In this document: positions 8,884 through 17,976 of the stretch, in pieces | Layout of the letters: the number at the start of each line of letters is the position of its first letter | Numbering within the stretch: the stretch's first letter is position 1 | Assembly (NCBI GenBank): GCA_016790695.1 | Contig: JAEUOS010000145.1 | Coordinates: 57,985 to 121,984, forward strand | Direction of reading: 5' to 3' | From: Burkholderiales bacterium | Lineage (GTDB): Bacteria > Pseudomonadota > Gammaproteobacteria > Burkholderiales > JAEUOS01 | Length of the DNA: 64,000 nt | Notes under the pieces: generated by a model | Seen by the model: only the letters and a program-made list of their open reading frames with translations | Database searches by the model: none | What the model was told of the DNA's origin: nothing | Made by a program: the position numbers and the translations under genes

Positions 8884-10007
8884 TCGGATATCGTAAGGCA
8901 GTCGCTGTCGGCGCGCCGGTCGCGGCCGCCGGCGTTGCATGGTTGGGCGGCTGGGCGGGCATGATTGGCGCCGGCGCGGTCGCGGGAGCCGCGGTCTGGT
9001 CGCTCTTCCGACCCGGCCATCCGGCCGTTCCGGCGCCGGCCGCGGAACCGGCGCAAGCCCCGCCGGAGCCGCCGTCGTTCCCCGCGGACGAGGTCGGCGC
9101 GGCGCTGCGGGCCCAGTTCGACGCCGCGCAGTCGGAGCTCGAACGCCTGCGGGGCATCATCGCCGATGCCATCGGTCGCCTCCTGACCGACTTCACCGAG
9201 ATGAACGAACTCGCCACGCGCCAGCGCGACCATGCGTTGGCGATCGCCCGAAGCTCGAACGGTGGCGGCGACACCGAGGCGATCAATGTGTCGGGCATCG
9301 TCACGAAGACGGCCACCATGCTGCAGGAATTCGTCACCGCGACGATCGAGACCAGCAAGCACGCGATGGGCCTGGTCGATCAGATGGACGGCGTCAAGCT
9401 GCAGGTCGAGCAGGCGGTGAAGATGGTGACCGAGATCGACGGGATCTCGCGCCAGACCAACCTGCTGGCGCTCAACGCGGCGATCGAGGCGGCCCGCGCC
9501 GGCGAGGCCGGCCGCGGCTTCGCGGTCGTCGCCAACGAGGTGCGCGCGCTGTCGGACCGCACCGTGCAGTTCTCCCGGGCGATCCGCGAGGACATGTCGA
9601 AGATCGACCGCTCGGTCCGCGATGCCGAGGCCGTGATCACGGGCATGGCGTCGCACGACATGGTCGGTCTGCTGCGCAGCAAGCAGGAGACCGCGAACAC
9701 CATGACGCTGGTGACGCGCGCCAACGACCTGATCGCCGAGACCGCGGGCGCGATCGACGTGATCGCGGCCAAGATGACGACCACGGTCAATGACGCGGTC
9801 ACCGCGCTGCAATTCCAGGACATGGCCTCGCAGCTCATCGGCCACACCTCCAAACGCCTCGACGAAGCGCGCGCGCTGCTCGACGACATGAGCGACCCCG
9901 CCGGCGCGCCGGGCGCCGCGGCGCGGGTCGCGCGCATGCACGAGGCGACCTCACACAATCCCGTGCAGCAAAAGGCCGTGGCGAGCGGCGACGTAGAGCT
10001 TTTCTGA
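8880..10007 (+). CDS. Short methyl-accepting chemotaxis protein without a sensor domain
   Basis: The 375-residue protein starts at ATG 8880. Residues about 8-45 form one or two close-packed hydrophobic Ala/Gly/Val helices, followed by a Pro-rich stretch, with no room for a periplasmic ligand domain. The conserved receptor tip is present ([20 protein letters not shown], then [14 protein letters not shown]). The return helix ends with [14 protein letters not shown], in which Asp314 and Gln318 match the spacing of the CheZ active motif DxxxQ. It may be a membrane-anchored receptor that clusters with the co-transcribed CheA/CheW, or an accessory receptor/phosphatase. It is the first full gene of the chemotaxis operon; cheY follows after 42 bp. 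No C-terminal CheR-docking pentapeptide is present. Confidence 0.88.
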   Translation: MIGYRKAVAVGAPVAAAGVAWLGGWAGMIGAGAVAGAAVWSLFRPGHPAVPAPAAEPAQAPPEPPSFPADEVGAALRAQFDAAQSELERLRGIIADAIGRLLTDFTEMNELATRQRDHALAIARSSNGGGDTEAINVSGIVTKTATMLQEFVTATIETSKHAMGLVDQMDGVKLQVEQAVKMVTEIDGISRQTNLLALNAAIEAARAGEAGRGFAVVANEVRALSDRTVQFSRAIREDMSKIDRSVRDAEAVITGMASHDMVGLLRSKQETANTMTLVTRANDLIAETAGAIDVIAAKMTTTVNDAVTALQFQDMASQLIGHTSKRLDEARALLDDMSDPAGAPGAAARVARMHEATSHNPVQQKAVASGDVELF

Positions 10008-10049
10008 GCCGGCGCGACGCACGACGGCAAATTCACAGGAGAAAACACC

Positions 10050-10415
10050 ATGAGCAAGACCGTGCTGACCGTGGACGATTCGGCTTCCATTCGCCAAATG
10101 GTCGGCTTCACCCTGAAGGGCGCGGGATACAGCGTCGTCGAGGCTGTCGACGGCAACGATGGCCTGGCCAAGGCGAAGGCGGGCGGGGTCAGCCTCGTGC
10201 TCACGGACCAGAACATGCCCGGCATGGACGGCATTTCCATGATCAAGGCCCTGCGCGCGATGCCCGCCTACAAGAGCGTGCCAATCCTCATGCTGACCAC
10301 GGAGTCCGGCGACGCCATGAAGGCACAGGGCAAGGCGGCTGGCGCGACCGGCTGGATCGTCAAGCCGTTCGACCCGGCCAAGCTTCTCGAGGTCGTGCGC
10401 AAGGTGCTCGGCTGA
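10050..10415 (+). CDS. cheY: Chemotaxis response regulator CheY
   Basis: This is a 121-residue stand-alone receiver behind a good ribosome site (AGGAGA). Landmarks are D9/D10, phospho-acceptor Asp53 (LTDQNMPGMDG), Thr in LMLTTE and Lys in VKPF. The length is typical of CheY and there is no output domain. It lies between a receptor and cheA, so phosphoryl transfer from CheA is the expected input and the flagellar or pilus motor the expected target. Which motor it serves is not shown, because no flagellar genes are in the window. Confidence 0.95.
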   Translation: MSKTVLTVDDSASIRQMVGFTLKGAGYSVVEAVDGNDGLAKAKAGGVSLVLTDQNMPGMDGISMIKALRAMPAYKSVPILMLTTESGDAMKAQGKAAGATGWIVKPFDPAKLLEVVRKVLG

Positions 10416-10449
10416 TGCCGGGGCGCGCGACTCTGCACACGGTGATCGC

Positions 10450-12321
10450 ATGAGCACCCCAACGCAATCGGCAAGCGGGGCACGGAGCGTCGATCTCTCC
10501 CAGTTCCACACCGTCTTCTTCGAGGAGGCCGACGAGCATCTCGCCTCGATGGAATCGCTGCTGCTGGAGATCGACGTCGAGGCCGCGAGCCAGGAAGACC
10601 TGAACGCGATCTTCCGCGCCGCCCACTCGATCAAGGGCGGCGCAGGCATGTTCGGCTTCGCCGACGTGTCGGAACTCACGCACGAGGCCGAAACCCTGCT
10701 CGACCTCGCGCGCAACGGCAGCGTGCGCCCGACGGTGGAGATCGTCGACGCGCTGCTCGAGACCCGGGACCTGCTGAAGAATCAGCTCGCCGTGCACCGC
10801 GGCGAGCAGGACGTCGCCCCCGACGCCTCCGCCCTGGTGCTGCGCCTGCGCGCGCTGTGCGAGGGCGGCACGGGCGCCGCGTCGCCGAACCCGCCCGTCG
10901 AAGCAGGGTATGGCTTCTTCGAGCCGGCACCGGCGCCGGCCGACGAGGCCGACTACGGATTCTTCGATGACGCCGCCCCGGCACCTGGGGCCGCACCCTC
11001 GGCGGCCCCGGTCACCGCGGAGGCGGGGGACGGCTACGGTTTCTTCTCGCCGCTCCCGGAGCCGGACGGGGCGACGACCGCATCGCCTGCGCCACCCGTC
11101 GTGGCGGCGCCACCGAGCCCGGCGCGGCCGGCGGCGGCGAGGGCCGACAGACAGGCGGAGACGGCCTCGATCCGGGTGCCGGTGTCCAAGGTCGACCAGT
11201 TGATCAACCTGGTCGGAGAGCTCGTGATCACGCAGGCGATGCTGGCGCAGAACGCGACGCAGGTGGAGGCGGCACGCCACCAGCAACTGCTGGCCCGGAT
11301 GGCCGACCTCGAACGCAACACGCGCGACCTGCAGGAATCGGTGATGTCGATCCGGATGATGCCGATCGCGATGGTGTTCAACCGCTTCCCGCGCATGCTG
11401 CGCGACCTCGCCACGAAGCTCGGCAAGAAGGTCGAGCTGAAGATGGTGGGCGAGGGGACCGAGCTGGACAAGGGACTGATCGAGAAGATCATCGATCCGA
11501 TGACGCACCTCGTGCGCAACTCGCTCGACCACGGCATCGAACTGCCCGACGCGCGCGCCGCTGCGGGCAAGAGCGAGACGGGAACCATCACCCTGTCGGC
11601 GTCCCACCGGGGCGGCAACATCGTCATCGAGGTGGCCGACGACGGCGCCGGGCTGCGCCGCGACAGGATCCTCGCGAAGGCCAGGGAGCGCGGCATCGCG
11701 GTGCCGCCGTCACCGTCGGACGGCGAGGTCTGGAACCTCATCTTCGAACCCGGATTCTCCACGGCCGAGGTGGTGACCGACGTGTCGGGCCGCGGCGTCG
11801 GCATGGACGTGGTGCGCCGGAACATCAGCACGCTCGGCGGCAGCGTCGACATCGAGTCCGCGGCCGGGGCGGGCACGCGGATGACGGTGCGCCTGCCGCT
11901 GACGCTGGCCATCATGGACGGCATGTCGATCGCCATCGGCGGCGAGGTGTACATCCTGCCGCTGGCCTCGGTCGTCGAATCGCTGCAGGCCGATGCCCGC
12001 GCGCTGCGACCGGTGTCGGGCCAGGGCCGGGTGCTCGACGTGCGCGGCGAGTATCTGCCGGTGCTCAAGCTCGCCGAGGTGTTCCCGCCGGCGACGCCGG
12101 CGCCGCCGCGCGGCACCGAAATGATCGTCATCGTCGAGGCCGACGGGGTCAAGGCGGCCCTGGTCGTCGATGAACTGGTCGGACAGCACCAGGTGGTGGT
12201 CAAGAGCCTGGAAACGAACTATCGCCGCCAGCCCGGCATCTCCGGGGCGACCATCATGGGCGACGGGCACGTTGCGCTGATTCTCGACGTCGCGGCGCTG
12301 ATCAAGAAAACCCGACACTAA
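10450..12321 (+). CDS. cheA: Chemotaxis histidine kinase CheA
   Basis: The 623-residue CheA has an N-terminal Hpt domain with phosphorylatable His59 ([14 protein letters not shown]), a Pro/Ala-rich linker (about 140-240) instead of a recognisable P2 domain, a dimerisation helix pair (about 240-310), an ATPase domain ([27 protein letters not shown]) and a C-terminal CheW-like SH3 pair domain. The linker carries three copies of the short motif YGFF starting at Tyr154, Tyr169 and Tyr196, each flanked by Gly or Asp and acidic or Pro residues. This repeat is unlike the folded P2 of enteric CheA and may be a docking motif for CheY or CheB. cheW follows after 16 bp. Confidence 0.97.
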   Translation: MSTPTQSASGARSVDLSQFHTVFFEEADEHLASMESLLLEIDVEAASQEDLNAIFRAAHSIKGGAGMFGFADVSELTHEAETLLDLARNGSVRPTVEIVDALLETRDLLKNQLAVHRGEQDVAPDASALVLRLRALCEGGTGAASPNPPVEAGYGFFEPAPAPADEADYGFFDDAAPAPGAAPSAAPVTAEAGDGYGFFSPLPEPDGATTASPAPPVVAAPPSPARPAAARADRQAETASIRVPVSKVDQLINLVGELVITQAMLAQNATQVEAARHQQLLARMADLERNTRDLQESVMSIRMMPIAMVFNRFPRMLRDLATKLGKKVELKMVGEGTELDKGLIEKIIDPMTHLVRNSLDHGIELPDARAAAGKSETGTITLSASHRGGNIVIEVADDGAGLRRDRILAKARERGIAVPPSPSDGEVWNLIFEPGFSTAEVVTDVSGRGVGMDVVRRNISTLGGSVDIESAAGAGTRMTVRLPLTLAIMDGMSIAIGGEVYILPLASVVESLQADARALRPVSGQGRVLDVRGEYLPVLKLAEVFPPATPAPPRGTEMIVIVEADGVKAALVVDELVGQHQVVVKSLETNYRRQPGISGATIMGDGHVALILDVAALIKKTRH

Positions 12322-12337
12322 ACCAACGGAGCCAGCT

Positions 12338-12859
12338 ATGGAAACCAAGGAGCTCGCCGGCCGCATCGCGCAGGGCGGCGCCAATGAATTCCTCACCTTT
12401 CGCCTCGGCGAGGAGGAATACGGCATCGACATTCTCAAGGTGCAGGAGATTCGCGGTTACGACACCGTGACGCGGATCGCCAATACGCCGGCGTTCCTCA
12501 AGGGCGTGATCAACCTGCGCGGCTCCATCGTTCCGATCGTGGACCTGCGGATCAAGTTCGCGCTCGGCGAGCCGACCTACGACCAGTTCACGGTCGTGAT
12601 CATCCTCAACGTCGGCGGCCGGGTTGTCGGCATCGTGGTCGACAGCGTGTCCGACGTCCTGACGCTGGCCGAGGAGCAGATCCGCCCGGCGCCGGACTTC
12701 TCGGCGGTCCTGGCGACCCAGTATGTCAAGGGGCTCGGCGCGATCGACGAGCGGATGCTCATCCTCGTCGACATCGAGGCCCTGATCGGCAGCGCGGACA
12801 TGGGCCTGTTCGAGGCCAGCAACAGCAGTGCGGCGGCAGGCGACCTGCTCGCGGCGTGA
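12338..12859 (+). CDS. cheW: Chemotaxis coupling protein CheW
   Basis: This 173-residue single-domain protein has the CheW hallmarks [34 protein letters not shown] and [10 protein letters not shown]. It couples receptors to CheA at the membrane array. The start ATG is preceded by CGGAG and lies 16 bp behind cheA. The length is normal, and the last 15 residues are a Ser/Ala-rich tail. The following gene is a receptor, so CheA, CheW and two receptors are made from one transcript. Confidence 0.97.
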   Translation: METKELAGRIAQGGANEFLTFRLGEEEYGIDILKVQEIRGYDTVTRIANTPAFLKGVINLRGSIVPIVDLRIKFALGEPTYDQFTVVIILNVGGRVVGIVVDSVSDVLTLAEEQIRPAPDFSAVLATQYVKGLGAIDERMLILVDIEALIGSADMGLFEASNSSAAAGDLLAA

Positions 12860-12944
12860 ACATCCGGGGCCGGTAGGGCGGAGGCCGGACCGGCCGGGAT
12901 GCTGAGCCAAGGCGATTCGCAACTTTCAACAAGGAGAAGTTGAC

Positions 12945-14849
12945 ATGGGTTGGATGCAGAAGATTCTCGGTGCCGAAGCGTCGGCGTCTGGCGGTGGCGA
13001 AATCGGCAAGCTGCGAGCGCAGCTCGAGGCGGTCTCGGCCGAACTCAAGGTGCGCACGGACATCATGAACATGACGAGCATCGTGTCCGAAGCGGACAAG
13101 AAGGGCGACATCGTCACCATCAACGAGAAGTTCATCGAGGTGTCGAAGTACTCGCGCGACGAGCTGATCGGCCACCCCCACAACACCACGCGCCATCCCG
13201 ACATGCCGAAGGAGGTGTTCAAGAAGATGTGGGGGACGATCGGCCGCGGGGAGATGTTCCGCGGCGTCATCAAGAACCGGGCGAAGGACGGCACCCCCTA
13301 TTACGTCGACGCGGTGATCGCGCCGATTCTCGGCGAGAACGGCAAGCCCGAGCGCTATCTCGGCGTGCGCTACGACATCACCGAGGCGGAACTCGAGCGC
13401 CAGCGCGCGCGCGGCGTGCTCGCGGCGATCGACGCCTCGTATGCGTTCATCGAATTCGACCTGAACGGCAATGTGGTCTCGGCGAACGAGAATTTCCTGC
13501 GTGCCATGGGCTACGGGCGCGACGAGATCGTCGGGCGCCACCACCGGATGTTCGTCGAGGCTACGTATGCCGCGTCGCCGGAATACCGCCAGTTCTGGGC
13601 GGACCTCAACGCCGGCCTCGCGCAGACGAACGTGTTCAAGCGCGTCTCGAAGGCCGGCAAGGAGGTGTGGATCCAGGCAACCTATGCCCCGGTCAAGGAC
13701 GAGATGGGCCGCGTGAAGAGCGTGATCAAGATCGCCACCGACGTCACCGCGCAGATCCTGGCGACGCAGGCGCTGCAGGCGGCGGTGCGCGAGGTCCAGG
13801 ACGTGGTGTCGGCGGCGCAGGGCAATGACCTGACGCAGCGGGTGCCGGTGGCCGGAAAGACCGGCGAGATCGCGCAGTTGTGCGAGGGCGTCAACTCCCT
13901 GATCGACACGATGACCCAGGTGGTCGGCACGATCCGGGAGTCGACCGGGGCGATCGGGACGGCGGCGAAGGAGATCGCGATGGGCAACACCGACCTGTCG
14001 CAACGCACCGAGGAGCAGGCCTCCAGCCTGCAGGAGACGGCGTCGAGCATGGAGGAACTGACCTCGACCGTGCGCCAGAACGCCGAGAACGCGAAGCAGG
14101 CGAATCAGCTGGCGGAAGCGGCGAGCCAGATCGCGGTCAAGGGCGGCGGCGTGGTCCACCAGGTGGTGGGAACCATGGATGCGATCACGGCGGCGTCGAA
14201 GAAGATCGTCGACATCATCAGCGTCATCGACGGCATCGCCTTCCAGACCAACATCCTGGCGCTGAACGCCGCGGTCGAGGCCGCGCGTGCCGGCGAACAG
14301 GGGCGCGGATTCGCCGTCGTCGCGACCGAGGTGCGCAATCTTGCCCAGCGCAGCGCGAACGCCGCCAAGGAGATCAAGAGCCTGATCGGCGACTCGGTGG
14401 AGAAGGTCGAGGTCGGCTCGAAGCTGGTGGCGGATGCCGGCGCGACGATGGACGAGATCGTCGGATCGGTCAAGCGGGTGACGGATATCATGGCGGAGAT
14501 CACCGCCGCGAGCCAGGAGCAGAGCGCGGGCATCGAGCAGGTGAACCAGGCGGTGGCGCAGATGGACAAGGTGACGCAGCAGAACGCGGCGCTGGTCGAG
14601 GAGGCGGCCGCGGCGGCCGAGTCGATGGAGGAGCAGGCGCAGGGCCTGTCGCAGATGGTCAGCGTGTTCCGCCTCGGCGACGAGCAGCGCGCCGTCGCGG
14701 CAGCCGCCGCACCCGGGCGCGCGCGCGCCAAGGCCCTGCCGAATCCTGGCGCGAAGCCGGTCGCGAAGGCGTCGGCGAAGGCGCCGGCGCGCGGCGGCGC
14801 AGCGGCGCCGGCGGCCGCGGGCACGGCCGACGAGTGGGAGGAGTTCTGA
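12945..14849 (+). CDS. Cytoplasmic PAS-PAS chemoreceptor (Aer/BdlA-like)
   Basis: This 634-residue receptor starts at an ATG behind AAGGAGAAG. It has two PAS domains (about 25-150 and 155-275; the first includes [12 protein letters not shown] as in Aer-type sensors), a HAMP-like segment (about 280-345) and a long signalling hairpin with tip [20 protein letters not shown] followed by [19 protein letters not shown]. No membrane helix is evident, so it is probably soluble and senses an internal redox, oxygen or metabolic cue through PAS-bound cofactors. The last five residues, EWEEF, fit the aromatic-x-x-aromatic pentapeptide used to tether CheR or CheB, after a flexible Ala/Lys/Pro tail. cheR follows 95 bp downstream. 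Confidence 0.94.
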   Translation: MGWMQKILGAEASASGGGEIGKLRAQLEAVSAELKVRTDIMNMTSIVSEADKKGDIVTINEKFIEVSKYSRDELIGHPHNTTRHPDMPKEVFKKMWGTIGRGEMFRGVIKNRAKDGTPYYVDAVIAPILGENGKPERYLGVRYDITEAELERQRARGVLAAIDASYAFIEFDLNGNVVSANENFLRAMGYGRDEIVGRHHRMFVEATYAASPEYRQFWADLNAGLAQTNVFKRVSKAGKEVWIQATYAPVKDEMGRVKSVIKIATDVTAQILATQALQAAVREVQDVVSAAQGNDLTQRVPVAGKTGEIAQLCEGVNSLIDTMTQVVGTIRESTGAIGTAAKEIAMGNTDLSQRTEEQASSLQETASSMEELTSTVRQNAENAKQANQLAEAASQIAVKGGGVVHQVVGTMDAITAASKKIVDIISVIDGIAFQTNILALNAAVEAARAGEQGRGFAVVATEVRNLAQRSANAAKEIKSLIGDSVEKVEVGSKLVADAGATMDEIVGSVKRVTDIMAEITAASQEQSAGIEQVNQAVAQMDKVTQQNAALVEEAAAAAESMEEQAQGLSQMVSVFRLGDEQRAVAAAAAPGRARAKALPNPGAKPVAKASAKAPARGGAAAPAAAGTADEWEEF

Positions 14850-14944
14850 TTCCGCCGGTCCCACGATGACCCTCTGTCGCCGCGCGTGCACGGGACAACC
14901 GGACCGGTGCGCGCGGCCCCGTCATTTGCCATCGGAATCAGCCC

Positions 14945-15856
14945 ATGAATCTGCAACAAGGCGGCGCGGTGCATGCGCACCCGCCGACCATCGCGGCGCC
15001 GGAATACGCCATGTCCGGCCAGGACTTCGACCGCGTGTGCGAGATGATCCGGCGCCACGCCGGCATCGCGCTCAACCCGAGCAAGAAGAGCATGGTCTAC
15101 AGCCGCCTCGCGCGGCGGCTGCGCGCCACCGGCATGCGCAGCTTCACGGAGTATCTGGACGCGCTTGAAGGCGGCGGCCCGCGCGCGGACGAGGAGTGGC
15201 AGGGCTTCGTCAACGCGCTGACCACCAACCTGACCTCGTTCTTCCGCGAGGCCCACCACTTTCCGATTCTCGCCGAGCATCTGCAGCGCCTGCGCGCCAG
15301 GGAACGCATCAACATCTGGTGCTGCGCCGCCTCCACCGGCGAGGAACCGTACAGCATCGCGATGACGGCGCAGGAGGCGTTCGCCGGCGCCGCCCGGTCG
15401 GTGCGCATCCTCGCCACGGACATCGACACGGCCGTGCTCGCGACCGCGCGATCGGCCAGCTACCGCGACGAGCAGGTCGCGCGCGTCGACGGCGACCGGG
15501 TGCGCCGGTTCTTCCTGCGCGGCAGCGGCGCGAACGAGGGCTGGGTGCGGGTCCGGCCCGAGGTCTGCGGCATGGTCACGTTCCGGCAGCTCAACCTGCT
15601 CGACACGGCCTGGCCGCTGCGTCCAGGATTCGACGCGATCTTCTGCCGCAACGTGATGATCTACTTCGACAAGCCGACGCAGTACGGATTGCTGCGCCGC
15701 TTCGCGCCTCTGCTCAACCCCGGCGGCCTGCTGTTCGTCGGGCACTCGGAGAACTTCGCGCAGGCACGCGATGTGTTCCAGCTGCTCGGCAAGACCGTCT
15801 ACGAGGTCAACCCCGGGGCCGCCTGCCGGCTCACCTCCCGCCCGGGCAATGCGTGA
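14945..15856 (+). CDS. cheR: Chemotaxis protein methyltransferase CheR
   Basis: This 303-residue protein has an N-terminal helical CheR_N domain ([17 protein letters not shown]) and a SAM-binding domain with [27 protein letters not shown] and VGHSENF. It methylates glutamates on receptor signalling helices using S-adenosylmethionine. The start ATG has only a weak ribosome site. The 95-bp gap before it contains no recognisable element. The adjacent PAS receptor ends in EWEEF, a possible docking tail for this enzyme. Confidence 0.96.
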   Translation: MNLQQGGAVHAHPPTIAAPEYAMSGQDFDRVCEMIRRHAGIALNPSKKSMVYSRLARRLRATGMRSFTEYLDALEGGGPRADEEWQGFVNALTTNLTSFFREAHHFPILAEHLQRLRARERINIWCCAASTGEEPYSIAMTAQEAFAGAARSVRILATDIDTAVLATARSASYRDEQVARVDGDRVRRFFLRGSGANEGWVRVRPEVCGMVTFRQLNLLDTAWPLRPGFDAIFCRNVMIYFDKPTQYGLLRRFAPLLNPGGLLFVGHSENFAQARDVFQLLGKTVYEVNPGAACRLTSRPGNA

Positions 15857-15886
15857 CGCGGATTCGCGAACCTGACGAGGTACCAA

Positions 15887-16519
15887 TTGGCAATCAAGCG
15901 AGGGGGCGCGGCACCGGTGGATGCCGGGCCGAAGCTGTATTTCGATCCACAGGTCGGCCTGGATGCGGCGAAGATCCGTCCCGGGGAGTACTACGCGTCG
16001 GCGCGCGACATGGTGATCGTCACGGTCCTGGGGTCGTGCGTGTCCGCGTGCCTCTGGGACGAGACGCGGAAGGTCGGCGGCATGAACCACTTCATGCTGC
16101 CCGATGCGGGCGCCAACGGCGTGGACATGTTCGGCGAGTCGGGCCGCTACGGCGCGTTCGCAATGGAGCTGCTGATCAACGAGCTGATCAAGATGGGCGC
16201 GCAGAAGTCGCGCCTCAAGGCCAAGGTGTTCGGGGCCGGCAACGTCATGCAGAGTCTTTCATCGTCCAACGTCGGGGAGCGCAACGCCGAGTTCGTCGAG
16301 CGCTTCCTCGGCAACGAGGGGATACCGATACTCGCGCGCGACCTGCTCGATGTCTGGCCGCGCAAGGTCTACCTGTTCCCCACCACCGGTCGCGTGCTGG
16401 TGCGCAAGCTGAAGACGCTGAACAACGACACGATCATCACGCGCGAGCGCGCCTACACGAGCCAGCTGCGCACCAGCAAGAGCGATCAGACGGCCGGCGA
16501 CATCGAGTTGTTCGTCTGA
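15887..16519 (+). CDS. cheD: Chemoreceptor glutamine deamidase CheD
   Basis: The frame is open from a TTG at 15887 placed 6 nt after GAGG. No ATG lies nearby upstream, so a TTG start is the best reading, giving 210 residues. The CheD signature is present: [13 protein letters not shown] containing the catalytic Cys, then [10 protein letters not shown] containing the catalytic His, and GAGNVM. CheD deamidates receptor glutamines and, in some species, binds CheC or CheY. The gene sits between cheR and cheB as in many proteobacterial F-type clusters. The C-terminal 40 residues extend past the core domain. Confidence 0.94.
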   Translation: MAIKRGGAAPVDAGPKLYFDPQVGLDAAKIRPGEYYASARDMVIVTVLGSCVSACLWDETRKVGGMNHFMLPDAGANGVDMFGESGRYGAFAMELLINELIKMGAQKSRLKAKVFGAGNVMQSLSSSNVGERNAEFVERFLGNEGIPILARDLLDVWPRKVYLFPTTGRVLVRKLKTLNNDTIITRERAYTSQLRTSKSDQTAGDIELFV

Positions 16520-16545
16520 GGTGCGCGAGGAACCACGGAGGAAGC

Positions 16546-17616
16546 ATGGACAAGATCAAGGTACTGGTGGTCGACGACTCCGCACTGATACGCAAGCTGA
16601 TGTCGGAGATCGTCAACGCGCAGTCGGACATGGTGGCCGTCGGCGCCGCACCCGACCCGCTGGTCGCGCGCGACATGATCAAGGCGCTGGCGCCGGATGT
16701 CCTGACGCTGGACATCGAGATGCCGCGCATGGATGGCCTGGAGTTCCTCGAGAAGCTGATGCGGCTGCGGCCGATGCCGGTGGTGATGGTGTCGACCCTG
16801 ACCGAGCGCGGCACCGAAGCGACCATGCGGGCGCTCGAACTGGGCGCGGTCGACTTCGTCGCCAAGCCGAAGCTCGACATCCAGAAGGGCATTGCCGACT
16901 ATGCGCAGGACATCACGGACAAGATCCGGGCGGCGGCGCGCTCGCGGCTGCCGATCGCGCGCCATCTGCCGGCGGCGGCGGCACAGCGGCCGTCGCGGGC
17001 GGCGCTCGGCAATCGCACCGCCTCGACCGAGAAGCTGATCCTGATCGGTGCCTCGACCGGCGGCACCGAGGCGATCCGCACGGTCCTCGAGGGGCTGCCG
17101 GCGGACATGCCGGGCATCCTCATCACCCAGCACATGCCGGCCGGATTCACCCGAAGCTTCGCCGAACGGCTCAATAAATCCTGCGCCCTTGCCGTAAAGG
17201 AGGCGGAGGACGGCGAGCGGGTGCTGCCGGGGCATGCGTACATCGCCCCCGGAAGCCACCACCTGGTTGTCCGCAAGAGCGGGGCCAACTACATCACCGG
17301 CCTGTCCGACGGGCCGCCGGTCAACCGGCACCGGCCATCGGTGGAGGTGCTGTTCAGGTCGGGCGCGGAGGTCGGCGGTGCGAACGTGATCGGAGTGATG
17401 CTGACGGGCATGGGCAAGGACGGCGCGCAGGCGATGCGGGAGATGCGCGATGCCGGGGCCTGGAATGTCGTCCAGGACGAGGCGAGCTGCGTGGTCTTCG
17501 GCATGCCGCGCGAGGCCATCGCGGCGGGCGCGGCGAACGAAGTGGTGCCGCTGCAGGAGGTCGCCGGCCGTCTGCTGGCGCGCCTGCGCGGGATCGGCAC
17601 GATGCACCGCGTGTAG
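16546..17616 (+). CDS. cheB: Chemotaxis protein-glutamate methylesterase CheB
   Basis: ATG 16546 lies behind GGAGG and gives 356 residues. Residues 1-120 form a receiver domain (D10/D11, Asp56 in [11 protein letters not shown], Lys in AKPK). The methylesterase domain (about 165-350) has the catalytic Ser in GASTGG, His in ITQHMP and Asp in GMGKDGA. It removes methyl groups from receptors when phosphorylated by CheA, completing adaptation with CheR and CheD. A STAS gene follows after a short gap, so the operon continues past the usual chemotaxis genes. Confidence 0.97.
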   Translation: MDKIKVLVVDDSALIRKLMSEIVNAQSDMVAVGAAPDPLVARDMIKALAPDVLTLDIEMPRMDGLEFLEKLMRLRPMPVVMVSTLTERGTEATMRALELGAVDFVAKPKLDIQKGIADYAQDITDKIRAAARSRLPIARHLPAAAAQRPSRAALGNRTASTEKLILIGASTGGTEAIRTVLEGLPADMPGILITQHMPAGFTRSFAERLNKSCALAVKEAEDGERVLPGHAYIAPGSHHLVVRKSGANYITGLSDGPPVNRHRPSVEVLFRSGAEVGGANVIGVMLTGMGKDGAQAMREMRDAGAWNVVQDEASCVVFGMPREAIAAGAANEVVPLQEVAGRLLARLRGIGTMHRV

Positions 17617-17655
17617 CGGTGGCACGGATTCATGGGTCAATCGGGAGAGCAAGGG

Positions 17656-17961
17656 ATGAACATCAACGTCAACCGCAAGGATGGTCGGGCCAGCCTCACG
17701 CTGAAGGGGCGCTTCGACTTCACCTGCCACCGGGGCTTCAAGCAGGCCTACGAGGAGGCCTTCTCGGGCAACGAGGTGACCGAGGTGGTGGTGGACCTGC
17801 GCGAGGTCGACTATCTCGACAGCTCCGCGCTCGGCATGCTGCTGCTTCTGCGCGACAAGGGCAAGTCGATGGGCAAGCAGGTGAGCCTCGCGAACTGCGC
17901 CGGCACGGTCCGCGACGTTCTGCGCGTGGCGAATTTCGACAAGCTGTTCACGCTGCACTGA
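17656..17961 (+). CDS. STAS-domain anti-sigma factor antagonist-like protein
   Basis: I choose ATG 17656 (GGGAGA 7 nt upstream) over the in-frame ATG 17632, giving 101 residues. The fold is a lone STAS domain with the phosphorylation loop YLDSSALGM (Ser56/57), like SpoIIAA, RsbV or HsbA. Such proteins switch binding partners according to Ser phosphorylation by an RsbW-type ATPase and dephosphorylation by a PP2C phosphatase. The next gene, 15 bp downstream, encodes both of those activities behind a receiver domain, so the pair is a complete partner-switch module. The final target (sigma/anti-sigma pair, cyclase or other) is not encoded in view. Confidence 0.9.
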   Translation: MNINVNRKDGRASLTLKGRFDFTCHRGFKQAYEEAFSGNEVTEVVVDLREVDYLDSSALGMLLLLRDKGKSMGKQVSLANCAGTVRDVLRVANFDKLFTLH

Positions 17962-17976
17962 GCGGACACCGCGCAC

